Part shown: piece by piece, positions 1 through 8,041 of the stretch
Layout: every line of letters starts with the position of its first letter
Position numbering within the stretch: the stretch's first letter is position 1
NCBI RefSeq assembly: GCF_036346295.1
Contig: NZ_CP107819.1
Span: 6,572,001 to 6,636,000, forward strand
Direction: 5' to 3'
Source: Streptomyces sp. NBC_00536
GTDB taxonomy: Bacteria; Actinomycetota; Actinomycetes; Streptomycetales; Streptomycetaceae
DNA length: 64,000 nt
Made by a program: the position numbers and the translations under genes
Notes under the pieces: generated by a model
The model's database searches: none
Seen by the model: the letters and a program-made list of their open reading frames with translations, nothing else
What the model was told of the DNA's origin: nothing

Positions 1-143
1 TCACCGCCGAACTCGACATGCCGCTCGCGGCCTCCGTCGAACTCGACGCGAACACCCAGGCCCTGCTGATGAACGGCGAGGACTACGCCGAATTCCATGC
101 CGCCTTCACCGCGAAGCGGCCACCCCAGTGGAGGGGAAGGTAG
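1..143 (+). CDS. enoyl-CoA hydratase/isomerase family protein, C-terminal end only
   Basis: Only the last 46 residues are inside the window, read from base 3 to the TAG at 141-143. The tail ends in a helix with AAFTAKRPPQWRGR, a typical C-terminus of crotonase-fold enoyl-CoA hydratases (the 'FxxKRxPxWxGR' ending). The gene stops 4 nt before the monooxygenase/reductase start, so the two are probably co-transcribed. In this context it would act on a cyclic or ring-opened enoyl-CoA made after the aromatic ring is reduced. The catalytic half of the protein is outside the window, so the substrate is inference from neighbours. Confidence 0.75.
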   Translation, partial: TAELDMPLAASVELDANTQALLMNGEDYAEFHAAFTAKRPPQWRGR

Positions 144-147
144 CGCC

Positions 148-2391
148 ATGAAGGTCGCTGTCGTGGGCGGGGGACCGGGGGGACTGTACGCCGCCGCTCT
201 GCTGGCCCGGCAGGGACACCGGGTCGAGGTGTGGGAGGCCAATGCCGCCGACGACACCTTCGGCTTCGGCGTGGTGCTCTCCGACGAGACCCTCGGCGGC
301 ATCGAACGCGCCGACACCGAGGTCTACGCCGCCCTGTCCGCCGAATTCGTCCGCTGGGACGACATCGACGTCGTCCACCGCGGCCGGATCCTCACCTCCG
401 GCGGCCACGGCTTCGCCGCCCTCGGCCGCCGCAGGCTCCTGGAGATCCTGCACGCGCGCTGCGCGGCCCTCGGCGTCCGGCTCCGCTTCCGGACCCGGCT
501 GCCCGCGGCCCAGGCGCTCGGAGCGACGTACGACCTGGTCATCGCCGCCGACGGCGTGCACAGCGCCACCCGCGAGGCGGGCGCCGACACCTTCCGCCCG
601 CGGCTGGACACCGGCCGCAGCCGGTACATCTGGCTGGCCGCCGACTTCGCCTTCGACGCCTTCCGCTTCGAGATCGCCGAAACCGAGCACGGGGTCATGC
701 AGCTGCACGGCTACCCCTACTGCGCCGACTCCTCCACCGTCATCGTCGAAATGCGCGAGGAGGTCTGGCGGGCCGCCGGACTCGACCTCTGCGACGAGGC
801 CGAATCGGCCTCCCGCTGCGCCAAGACCTTCAGCGAGGCGCTGCGCGGGCGCTCCCTGCGCGGCAACCGCTCCACCTGGACCGCCTTCCGTACGGTCGTC
901 AACGAGCGGTGGTCGCAGGGCAACGTGACCCTCCTCGGGGACGCCGCGCACACCGCCCACTTCTCCATCGGCTCCGGCACCAAACTCGCCGTCGAGGACG
1001 CCCTCGCGCTCGCCGAGGCCGTCCGCGAACTGCCCGGCCCCGACGGCGTACCGGCCGCACTCGCCGCCTACGAAGCCGCCCGCCGCCCGGCCGTGGCCAG
1101 CACCCAGCGCGCCGCGGCGGCCAGCATGCGCTGGTTCGAGGACATCGCCGGATACGTCGACCAGCCGCCCCGGCAGTTCGCCTTCAACCTGCTCACCCGC
1201 AGCCGCCGGGTCACCCACGGCAATCTGCGGCTGCGCGACGAGCGCTTCACCCGCGCCGTCGAGCAGGACTTCGGCTGCCCGGACCCGGCGACCCCGCCCA
1301 TGTTCACCCCGTACCGGCTGCGCGGCCTGACCCTGCGCAACCGCGTGGTCGTCTCCCCGATGGACATCTACAGCGCCGAGGACGGCGTACCGGGCGACCT
1401 CCACCTCGTCCACCTCGGCGCGCGGGCCCTCGGCGGCGCGGGCCTGGTGATGACCGAGATGGTGTGCGTCAGCGCCGACGGCAGGATCACCCCCGGCTGC
1501 ACCGGCCTGTACACCGGCGAACAGGCAGCGGCCTGGACCCGGATCGCCGACTTCGTGCACACCTCCGCACCCGGCACCGCGCTCGGCGTCCAGCTCGGCC
1601 ACGCGGGCCGCAAGGGATCCACCCGCCGCATGTGGGAAGGCATGGACCAGCCGCTCGACTCCGGGAACTGGCCGCTCGTCGCCGCCTCCCCGCTCCCGTA
1701 CCGGCCCGGCGTCTCACAGGTCCCGCACGAACTGAGCGCCGCCGAACTGGCCGGTATCCGCGGCCTGTTCACGGACGCCGCCGTCCGCGCGGCCGACTGC
1801 GGCTTCGATCTCCTCGAACTGCACTGCGCCCACGGCTACTTGCTCTCCGGGTTCCTCTCGCCGCTGACCAACCACCGCACCGACGCCTACGGCGGCTCGC
1901 CCGCCGCCCGCATGCGCTTCCCGCTGGAGGTCTTCGACGCGGTCCGCGAAGTCTGGCCCGCCGACCGCCCGATGACCGTGCGGATCTCCGCCACCGACTG
2001 GGCACCCGGCGGCACCTCCGCCGAGGAGGCCGTGGCGATCGCGGCGGCCTTCGCCGCCCACGGAGCGGACGCCATCGACGTCTCGACCGGCCAGGTCGTC
2101 GCCGACGAGCGCCCCGAATACGGCCGTTCCTACCAGACCCCCTACGCCGACCGGATCCGGGGCGCCCTCGGCGTCCCGGTCATCGCGGTCGGCGCCGTCT
2201 CCTCCTGGGACGACGTCAACTCCCTGCTCCTCGCGGGCCGCGCGGACCTGTGCGCGCTCGGCCGCCCGCACCTCTACGACCCCCACTGGACCCTGCACGC
2301 CGCCGCCGACCAGGACTACACGGGCCCGGCCGCCCCCTGGCCCGCCCCCTACCGCGCGGGCAGCCGCAAACCCCCGACAGGGCGCGGCTAA
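148..2391 (+). CDS. bifunctional FAD monooxygenase / OYE-type NADH:flavin oxidoreductase acting on an aryl-CoA
   Basis: 747 residues with two flavoprotein domains. Residues 1-380 are an aromatic hydroxylase: the dinucleotide-binding GGGPGG is near residue 8 and the second FAD motif GDAAHT starts at G264. Residues 385-747 are an Old Yellow Enzyme-type TIM barrel with the family signature HCAHGYLLSGFLSP. This fusion is known from 2-aminobenzoyl-CoA monooxygenase/reductase (ring hydroxylation, then reduction to a non-aromatic ketone) and from proteins annotated salicylyl-CoA 5-hydroxylase. The neighbouring CoA ligase, acyl-CoA dehydrogenase, enoyl-CoA hydratase and RidA favour an aryl-CoA substrate. 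The ATG at 148 is chosen over an upstream in-frame ATG at 97 because a GGGGAAGG ribosome site precedes it and the FAD motif starts at once. The stop overlaps the convergent GNAT gene by 3 nt. Anthraniloyl- versus salicylyl-CoA cannot be decided from sequence. Confidence 0.87.
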   Translation: MKVAVVGGGPGGLYAAALLARQGHRVEVWEANAADDTFGFGVVLSDETLGGIERADTEVYAALSAEFVRWDDIDVVHRGRILTSGGHGFAALGRRRLLEILHARCAALGVRLRFRTRLPAAQALGATYDLVIAADGVHSATREAGADTFRPRLDTGRSRYIWLAADFAFDAFRFEIAETEHGVMQLHGYPYCADSSTVIVEMREEVWRAAGLDLCDEAESASRCAKTFSEALRGRSLRGNRSTWTAFRTVVNERWSQGNVTLLGDAAHTAHFSIGSGTKLAVEDALALAEAVRELPGPDGVPAALAAYEAARRPAVASTQRAAAASMRWFEDIAGYVDQPPRQFAFNLLTRSRRVTHGNLRLRDERFTRAVEQDFGCPDPATPPMFTPYRLRGLTLRNRVVVSPMDIYSAEDGVPGDLHLVHLGARALGGAGLVMTEMVCVSADGRITPGCTGLYTGEQAAAWTRIADFVHTSAPGTALGVQLGHAGRKGSTRRMWEGMDQPLDSGNWPLVAASPLPYRPGVSQVPHELSAAELAGIRGLFTDAAVRAADCGFDLLELHCAHGYLLSGFLSPLTNHRTDAYGGSPAARMRFPLEVFDAVREVWPADRPMTVRISATDWAPGGTSAEEAVAIAAAFAAHGADAIDVSTGQVVADERPEYGRSYQTPYADRIRGALGVPVIAVGAVSSWDDVNSLLLAGRADLCALGRPHLYDPHWTLHAAADQDYTGPAAPWPAPYRAGSRKPPTGRG

Positions 2392-3239
2392 ACGACCGAG
2401 GTGGTACGGGCCAGCACCATCGAGCGCTCCCCGACCGGGACGTAACCGAGCCTCGGGTACAGGCGGTTGCTCGTGGCGTTGGCGAGATCGGTGAAGAGGA
2501 TCACCTCCGCCGCGCCCGCCGCCCGCGCGCCCAGCGTGGCCGCGTACGTCGACCCCGCCCCGTAGCCGTGCCCGCGCGCCCCCGGCGGGGTGTACACGGG
2601 GCCGACCCGCGCGGCCCCGCCCAGGGGGCGGGAAAAACTCGCCAGCGAGACGGGCGTCCCGGCCGCGTCCTGCCACAGCAGCACACCGCCGTACGACAGC
2701 CGGTCGCGCACCCAGGTCGTGCCGGCCGTGATCGTGTCGGCCTCGGCGGCGAAGGCGGCCAGCCACTCCAGCAGCAGCGGCAGGTCCTCCTCGGTGGCGG
2801 GCCGGGCCGCGCCCGCGGGGGCGGGGGAGGGGGCCACCAGGGTGCCGAGCCGGAACAGCCGGTTCTCCTCGATGTCCACCGGACGGCCCCAGGCCTCCGC
2901 CAGCACCCGCGCGTCCGCGCGCCGCCCGTTGAACCCGGCCACGCCCGCCAGCAGCGGCTCGGTGTGCAGTACGTCCGCCAGTGCGGCCAGCGCCTCGGCG
3001 GGCAGCGCGCCCACCAGCAGCGGATTCGGCGGGGTGCACACCAGGCCCGCCGCGACCGCCCCGTCCGGGCCGGTCCACCAGCCGAAGAACGGGGTGCCGC
3101 TGCCGAAGGCCTGCGGGCCGCGCCGCCGCAGGCCGTCGGCGGTGGTCCGCAACAGGGTGTTGGGCACCGGTTCGGCGGCCACCGCCGCGCCCGCCGCGTC
3201 GAGGTACGCCGTCAGGTCTTCAGTGAAGGTCCAGGTCAT
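2388..3239 (-). CDS. GNAT family N-acetyltransferase
   Basis: 283 residues. The C-terminal half (about 145-283) is a GNAT fold: the acetyl-CoA pyrophosphate loop is ARGHGYGAG, followed by a helix and the late strand LYPRLGYVPVGE typical of the family. The N-terminal 140 residues are poorly conserved and look like a degenerate second GNAT-type domain or a substrate-recognition half. It lies convergent to the monooxygenase/reductase and in line with the PaaX/ligase operon but is separated from paaX by 62 nt. Nothing ties it to aromatic catabolism. Acetyl acceptor unknown. Confidence 0.8.
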   Translation of the reverse strand: MTWTFTEDLTAYLDAAGAAVAAEPVPNTLLRTTADGLRRRGPQAFGSGTPFFGWWTGPDGAVAAGLVCTPPNPLLVGALPAEALAALADVLHTEPLLAGVAGFNGRRADARVLAEAWGRPVDIEENRLFRLGTLVAPSPAPAGAARPATEEDLPLLLEWLAAFAAEADTITAGTTWVRDRLSYGGVLLWQDAAGTPVSLASFSRPLGGAARVGPVYTPPGARGHGYGAGSTYAATLGARAAGAAEVILFTDLANATSNRLYPRLGYVPVGERSMVLARTTSVV

Positions 3240-3301
3240 GGGTCATTGTGCGGTGGACGGCCGGGCCCGGGCACCTCAATTTCACCCGCCGCGGGACCCG
3301 C

Positions 3302-4135
3302 TCAGGACGTGGGCGGTTCGGGCCGCACGAACGCCGCCCCCCGCTCCCACAGCCGGGAGTGCAGCGCCGCGAACACCGCCGCCGCGCGCTCGCCCGGCCA
3401 GTCGGCGGGCAGCAGTTCCGGGGGGAGGCCGGGGTCCGCGTACGGCAGCCTGCGCCAGGAGTCCAGCGCGAGCAGATAGTCGCGGTAGGCCTGCTCGGGC
3501 GTCGGCTCGGCGCCCGACTGCCAGCCGCGGAGCACCGGTCCGTGCAGGCCGAGGAACTCCTCGTGCTGCTTGGCCAGGGCCGCCAGGTCCCACCAGCGGG
3601 ACACCGCCTCGGCGGTGGCCGCGAAGCCGAGGTGCGCGCCGCGGAAGAGGTCGACGTACGGGGTCAGCTGGAGGCGCTCCAGGGTGTGCCGGGTCTCGTC
3701 GTAGAGCGTGGCCGGGGCGATCCACACGCCCGGCGCGGCCGTGCCGAAACCGAGCCGGGCCAGGCGCGAGCGCAGCAGGTGGCGCTTGTGCCGCTCCTCC
3801 TCGGGCACGGAGAAGACGGCCAGCAGCCATTCACCGCCCGAGGCCGCGGCCTCCCCGGGTGCGGCGGCCGCGTAGATCCGGCGGTCGCCGTCCGCCAGCA
3901 GCTGCCGGGCCTCCTCCGAGAGGTCGTAGGCCGCCGCGCCGTCCGCCCCGCGCGCGGGCAGGATGAACCCGCGCCGCTTGAGCCGGGACACCGAGGAGCG
4001 GACCGCCGGGGCGTCCACCCCGGCCGCGCCCAGGAGGCGGATCAGGGCGGACACCGGGACGGGTCCGTCGAAGGTGCGCCCGTAAGCGCCGTAGAACGTG
4101 ACGATCAAGGATCGTGGGGTGTGCTGCTCGGCCAC
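3302..4135 (-). CDS. PaaX family transcriptional regulator
   Basis: 277 residues, the usual size of PaaX, the repressor that senses aryl-CoA esters. An N-terminal winged helix covers about residues 8-75 (start PRSLIVTFYGAYGR, recognition-helix region VRSSVSRLKRRGF), followed by the characteristic middle and C-terminal effector domains. The gene begins 4 nt downstream of the CoA-ligase stop, so ligase and regulator form one transcript. In the family the ligand is the aryl-CoA made by the ligase, which here would give direct product induction of the divergent acyl-CoA dehydrogenase and probably of the ligase promoter. The ligand is inferred, not seen. Confidence 0.88.
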   Translation of the reverse strand: MAEQHTPRSLIVTFYGAYGRTFDGPVPVSALIRLLGAAGVDAPAVRSSVSRLKRRGFILPARGADGAAAYDLSEEARQLLADGDRRIYAAAAPGEAAASGGEWLLAVFSVPEEERHKRHLLRSRLARLGFGTAAPGVWIAPATLYDETRHTLERLQLTPYVDLFRGAHLGFAATAEAVSRWWDLAALAKQHEEFLGLHGPVLRGWQSGAEPTPEQAYRDYLLALDSWRRLPYADPGLPPELLPADWPGERAAAVFAALHSRLWERGAAFVRPEPPTS

Positions 4136-4139
4136 GGGT

Positions 4140-5738
4140 TCACTCTAGATCGCGCAGGCGGTAGCGCTGCAGCTTGCCGGTCGGGGTCCGCGGCAGGGCA
4201 GCCACGAAGACGAAGGCGCGCGGGCACTTGTGCGGGGCCAGCTCCGCCCGCATGAACGCCCGCAGATCCTCCTCGGACGGCTCGGCGCCCGGCCGGGCCA
4301 CCGCGTAGGCGACCACGACCTGTCCGCGTCGCTCGTCCGGGCGGCCCACCACCGCGGCCTCCACCACGTCCGGGTGGCGCAGCAGGGCCTCCTCGACCTC
4401 GGGGCCCGCGATGTTGTAGCCCGCCGAGATGATCATGTCATCGGCGCGGGCCACATAGCGGAAGTAGCCGTCCCGGTCGCGGATGTAGGTGTCACCGGTG
4501 ACGTTCCAGCCGTCCCGTACGTACTCGCCCTGCCGCGGATCGGCCAGATAGCGGCAGCCGACCGGACCGCGCACCGCGAGCAGCCCCGGCTCCTCGTCGG
4601 CCACCTCCCGGCCCGTGTGGTCCACCACCCGCGCCTGCCAGCCCGGCACCACCCGGCCGGTGGTACCGGGGCGGATGTCCGCGTCGGCCGCCGAGATGAA
4701 GATGTGCAGCAGCTCGGTGGCACCGATGCCGTTGATGATGCGCAGGCCGGTGCGCTCGTACCACGCCTGCCAGGTGGCGGCGGGCAGGTTCTCGCCCGCC
4801 GAGACGCACCGCCGCAGCGCCGAGAGGTCGTGGCCGTCCAGCTCGTCCAGCATCGCCCGGTAGGCCGTGGGGGCCGTGAACAGGACGCTCACCCGGTGCT
4901 CGGCGAGCGCGGGCAGCAGCACCCGCGGCCCCGCCTGCTCCAGCAGCAGCGCCGAGGCCCCGGCCCGCAGCGGGAAGACCACCAGCCCGCCCAGGCCGAA
5001 GGTGAAGCCGAGCGGCGGACTGCCGGTGAAGACGTCGTCCGGGCGCGGGCGCAGCACCTGCCGGGAGAAGGTGTCGGCGACCGCCAGGACGTCCCGGTGG
5101 AAGTGCATGCAGCCCTTGGGCCGTCCGGTGGTGCCCGAGGTGAAGGCGATCAGCGCCACGTCGTCGGCCGAGGTGTCCACGGCCCGGTACGGGGTGGCCG
5201 GGGCCCGCTCGGCCAGCCGCAGCAGATCGTCCGGGTCCTCGCCGCCGTACGGGGTGATCCGCAGCCCCGGCACCTCCGCCCCGGCCAGGTCCGCCACCAC
5301 GTCGGCGTGGCACAGGGCGTGCCGCACCCGGGCCATCGCGCACACCGTGGCCAGTTCCCGGGAGCGCTGCTGGGCCAGGACGGTGACGGCCACCGCGCCC
5401 GCCTTCATGACCGCCAGCCAGCAGGCGGCGAGCCAGGGGCCGGTGGGTCCGCGCAGCAGCACCCGGTTGCCGGGGACCACGCCGAGATCGACAGTGAGCA
5501 CATGGGCCAGCCGGTCCACCCGCTCGCGCAGTTCGCCGTACGACCAGACCTCGCCGGATCCGGTGCGGAAGGCCGGGCGGTCCGCGCCGAACCGGGCCAC
5601 GGTGGCGTCGAGCAGCTCGGCCCCGCAGTTCAGCCGGTCCGGATAGGCCAGTTCCGGCAGCTGGAAGAGGAGTTCGGGCCACTCGTGGCCGGGTGGCAGG
5701 TGGTCACGGGCAAAGGTGTCGGCGTGGGCGGAAGGCAT
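4140..5738 (-). CDS. aromatic acid-CoA ligase (2-aminobenzoate/benzoate-CoA ligase type)
   Basis: 532-residue ANL-superfamily enzyme that adenylates a carboxylate and transfers it to CoA. The phosphate-binding loop FTSGTTGRPKG, the A5 motif GIGATELLHIFIS, the hinge region DGYFRYVARADDMIISAGYN and the C-terminal catalytic lysine in PTGKLQRYRL (about K522) are all present. Overall layout resembles benzoate/anthranilate-CoA ligases rather than long-chain enzymes. The start is the ATG read from 5738 (MPSAHADTF); the frame remains open upstream but with unlike composition. A promoter (TTGACT, 16 nt, TACGCT) lies about 70 nt upstream. It would supply the aryl-CoA used by the monooxygenase/reductase. 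Substrate assigned from context. Confidence 0.86.
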   Translation of the reverse strand: MPSAHADTFARDHLPPGHEWPELLFQLPELAYPDRLNCGAELLDATVARFGADRPAFRTGSGEVWSYGELRERVDRLAHVLTVDLGVVPGNRVLLRGPTGPWLAACWLAVMKAGAVAVTVLAQQRSRELATVCAMARVRHALCHADVVADLAGAEVPGLRITPYGGEDPDDLLRLAERAPATPYRAVDTSADDVALIAFTSGTTGRPKGCMHFHRDVLAVADTFSRQVLRPRPDDVFTGSPPLGFTFGLGGLVVFPLRAGASALLLEQAGPRVLLPALAEHRVSVLFTAPTAYRAMLDELDGHDLSALRRCVSAGENLPAATWQAWYERTGLRIINGIGATELLHIFISAADADIRPGTTGRVVPGWQARVVDHTGREVADEEPGLLAVRGPVGCRYLADPRQGEYVRDGWNVTGDTYIRDRDGYFRYVARADDMIISAGYNIAGPEVEEALLRHPDVVEAAVVGRPDERRGQVVVAYAVARPGAEPSEEDLRAFMRAELAPHKCPRAFVFVAALPRTPTGKLQRYRLRDLE

Positions 5739-5812
5739 GAGCTTCAAGGCGGGTTCGCCCCCTTGCGACGGTCCGGGATGGGGGGTGGTGCCGGCCGTGC
5801 GAACGCGTGACG

Positions 5813-5840
5813 AGCGTATCGTGATGGTGACGACAGTCAA
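5813..5840 (-). promoter_or_regulatory. candidate promoter for the CoA ligase-paaX operon
   Basis: On the minus strand TTGACT (5840-5835) is separated by 16 nt from TACGCT (5818-5813), a good match to housekeeping Streptomyces promoters. It would start transcription near 5806, leaving a leader of about 68 nt before the ligase ATG at 5738. Confidence 0.55.
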
Positions 5841-5854
5841 CTGCACGCGATAAG

Positions 5855-5888
5855 ACTGGTGCGACAGGAAAACTGGTGCGACAGGAAA
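5855..5888 (+). repeat. perfect 17-bp tandem repeat in the divergent control region
   Basis: ACTGGTGCGACAGGAAA occurs twice head to tail with no mismatch, between the ligase promoter and the acyl-CoA dehydrogenase start at 5922. Its place in a 183-bp divergent intergenic region next to paaX suggests a two-site operator or activator site; it could also be a chance slippage duplication. Confidence 0.6.
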
Positions 5889-5921
5889 ACCGTGGCTCCC
5901 GCGGAGAACTGAGGCATTCGG

Positions 5922-7151
5922 ATGGCCGGATTCGCGCTCGACCCGGAACAAGAGCAATGGTGCGAGCGGCTGCGCGCGCTCGCAGCCGAGCGGCTCGGGC
6001 CGCTCGCCGGAAAAGGTGAACCGGGGCGCGTCAACCGGCCGCTGCTGGCCGCCCTCGGCGAACACGGCCTGCTGGAGCGGGTCTTCAGTGCGGGCGCGCT
6101 GGAGCTGTGCCTGCTGCGGGAGTCCCTCGCCTACGGCTGCACCGAGGCCGAGACGGCCCTCGCCCTCCAGGGTCTCGGCGCGCACCCCGTGCTGAGCGCC
6201 GGGAGCGCGGCGCAGCGCGAGCGCTGGCTGCCCGGCGTACGGGCCGGACGCACCGTCGCCGCCTTCGCGCTGAGCGAGCCCGGCGCGGGCTCGGACGCGG
6301 CCGCCCTGGCCCTGGCGGCGGACCCGGCCGGGGGCACCGGAGCAGCGGGGAAGGGCGGCGGCTGGCGGCTCACCGGGGAGAAGCGCTGGATCTCCAACGC
6401 CCCCGAAGCGGATTTCTACACCGTCTTCGCCCGGACGGGTGAGGGCCCCGGGGCCAAGGGCGTCAGCGCCTTCCTGGTCCCCGCCGACCGCCCCGGCCTC
6501 ACCGGCGAGCCCCTCGACATGCTCTCCCCGCACGCGATCGGCTCCCTGGCCTTCGACGGCGTGCCGGTCGGCCCCGAGGACCTGCTGGGCGAGCCCGGCC
6601 GGGGCTTCCGGGTCGCCATGGAGACCCTCAACCGCTTCCGGCCCAGCGTCGGCGCCTTCGCCGTCGGCATGGCCCGGGCGGCCCTGGACGCGACCCTGGC
6701 CCACACCGCGCACCGCGCCGCGTTCGGCGGCGTACTCGGCGACCTCCAGGCGGTGGCCCACCGGGTCGCCGAGATGGCCACCCGCACGGAGGCCGCCCGG
6801 CTGCTCGTCTACGCGGCGGCCGGGGCGTACGACGCGGACAGCGGTGCGCCGGACGTGCCGAGGCGGGCGGCGATGGCGAAACTGCTGGCCACGGAGACGG
6901 CGCAGTACGTCGTCGACCACGCGGTCCAGCTGCACGGCGCGGTCGCGCTCCAGCGCGGCCACCTGCTGGAACACCTGTACCGGGAGGTCCGGGCGCCGAG
7001 GATCTACGAGGGGGCGAGCGAGGTGCAGCGCACGATCATCGCGCGGTCGCTGTACGCGCGGCAGGAGCAGCAGGGGCCGCACGGGCAGGTCGGCCCGCTC
7101 ACGCAGCACGGGCAGCACGGGCAGCACGGACCGGCGGGGGTGGCCCGGTGA
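5922..7151 (+). CDS. acyl-CoA dehydrogenase family protein
   Basis: 409 residues. It carries the FAD/substrate motifs of the family: FALSEPGAGSDAA in the middle domain, GEKRWISNA, and a C-terminal RIYEGASEVQRTIIARSLY that includes the usual catalytic glutamate. GAGG lies 7 nt before the ATG. The last 25 residues are an unusual Gly/His/Gln-rich extension made by repeats of CACGGGCAG, absent from typical homologues. It overlaps the RidA gene by 4 nt (GTGA). In the anthranilate-CoA or salicylate-CoA setting it would oxidise the reduced ring or a later acyl-CoA; the exact step is inference. Confidence 0.88.
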   Translation: MAGFALDPEQEQWCERLRALAAERLGPLAGKGEPGRVNRPLLAALGEHGLLERVFSAGALELCLLRESLAYGCTEAETALALQGLGAHPVLSAGSAAQRERWLPGVRAGRTVAAFALSEPGAGSDAAALALAADPAGGTGAAGKGGGWRLTGEKRWISNAPEADFYTVFARTGEGPGAKGVSAFLVPADRPGLTGEPLDMLSPHAIGSLAFDGVPVGPEDLLGEPGRGFRVAMETLNRFRPSVGAFAVGMARAALDATLAHTAHRAAFGGVLGDLQAVAHRVAEMATRTEAARLLVYAAAGAYDADSGAPDVPRRAAMAKLLATETAQYVVDHAVQLHGAVALQRGHLLEHLYREVRAPRIYEGASEVQRTIIARSLYARQEQQGPHGQVGPLTQHGQHGQHGPAGVAR

Positions 7152-7543
7152 TCGAGCGGATCAATCCGCCCGGGCTCTCCCCGGCGACCGGCTTCTCGCA
7201 CGCGGTGGCGGCCTCCGGGTCCCGGCTGGTCCTGCTCGCGGGGCAGACGGCGCTCGACGCCGCGGGCAAGGTGGTGGGGGACACCCTGCCGCAGCAGTTC
7301 GAACGGGCCCTGGCCAACCTGCTGGCCGCCCTCGCGGCGGCGGGCGGCACCCCCGCGGAGCTGGCACGGGTGACGGTGTACGCCGTGGACGTGGCGGACT
7401 ACCGGGCGTGCGCCCCGGAACTGGGCCGGATCTGGCACCGGCTGGCGGGCCGCGACTATCCGGCGATGGCCGTCATCGGCACCACCCGGCTCTGGGACGA
7501 GCAGGCGCTGGTCGAACTCGACGGCATCGCGGTCCTCGCCTAG
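7148..7543 (+). CDS. RidA (YjgF/YER057c/UK114) family protein
   Basis: 131 residues. Starts at GTG 7148, overlapping the acyl-CoA dehydrogenase stop by 4 nt, so translation is coupled. The N-terminus NPPGLSPATGFSHAV, the central LLAGQTALDAAGKVV and the C-terminal tail ALVELDGIAVLA fit the trimeric RidA fold. RidA proteins hydrolyse reactive enamine/imine intermediates. Its place in this operon fits release of ammonia from an amino-cyclohexene-carboxyl-CoA made from anthranilate, which would favour anthranilate over salicylate as the pathway substrate. The arginine that defines the active deaminase subgroup cannot be confirmed by eye. Confidence 0.85.
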   Translation: MIERINPPGLSPATGFSHAVAASGSRLVLLAGQTALDAAGKVVGDTLPQQFERALANLLAALAAAGGTPAELARVTVYAVDVADYRACAPELGRIWHRLAGRDYPAMAVIGTTRLWDEQALVELDGIAVLA

Positions 7544-7597
7544 GGTTGATATGCCCCATTTCTGATAGAACTCTCCGATACTCGGAGGTGCATGGAT

Positions 7598-8041
7598 ATG
7601 CGCCGTGCGATCGCCTCGGCCGTAGTCGCCGGGGCCGCCGGAATCGTGCTGGGCCTGGCTCCGCTGGGCAGCGCCGTAGCGGCGGCCCAGCCACAGACCC
7701 TCCCGCAGACCTGGTGGTGCTCCGATCAGTGGCACGGACAGGACTGGCGTACCTGCTGCGACCCCTCGCGCGGGGACGACCGTCCCAGCTGGTGCTGGGA
7801 CTGGCGCTCGGACAACGGGAACTGGAACCACGACAGCAGCTGGGACAACAGCTGGAACCGTGACAACAACTGGAACCACGACAGCGGTTGGAACAACGAC
7901 AGCAACTGGAACCACGACAACTGGAGCCACGACAACGGCTGGAACCACGACAACGGCGGTGACGGCAACTGGAACCACGACGGCAACGGTGGCCATGACG
8001 GCAACTGGAGCCACGACAGCAGCTGGAGCAGGAACCGCTAG
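7598..8041 (+). CDS. secreted Trp/Asn/His/Asp-rich repeat protein
   Basis: 147 residues. A Sec signal peptide (MRR, then a long Ala/Val/Gly/Leu core, with probable cleavage near SAVAAA) is followed by a short region with four cysteines (WWCSDQW, TCCD, SWCW). The last 80 or so residues are built from units like NWNHD, SWDNS, GWNND and NWSHD. The ATG at 7598 is preferred over 7592 because GGAGG ends 9 nt before it and only 3 nt before the other. The repeat is alternately aromatic and polar, with many His and Asp, so metal or glycan binding is conceivable, but I recognise no family. It overlaps the convergent M24 peptidase gene by 4 nt. Confidence 0.75.
   Translation: MRRAIASAVVAGAAGIVLGLAPLGSAVAAAQPQTLPQTWWCSDQWHGQDWRTCCDPSRGDDRPSWCWDWRSDNGNWNHDSSWDNSWNRDNNWNHDSGWNNDSNWNHDNWSHDNGWNHDNGGDGNWNHDGNGGHDGNWSHDSSWSRNR

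Noticed and set aside
231..3479. Long forward frame of more than 1000 codons across the monooxygenase, GNAT and PaaX genes
   Set aside because: Composition is almost only Arg, Pro, Gly and Ala and it crosses three recognisable genes in other frames.
7798..8040. CRISPR-like repeat pattern
   Set aside because: The repetition is a protein-coding NWNHD rhythm without constant spacers or repeat length.
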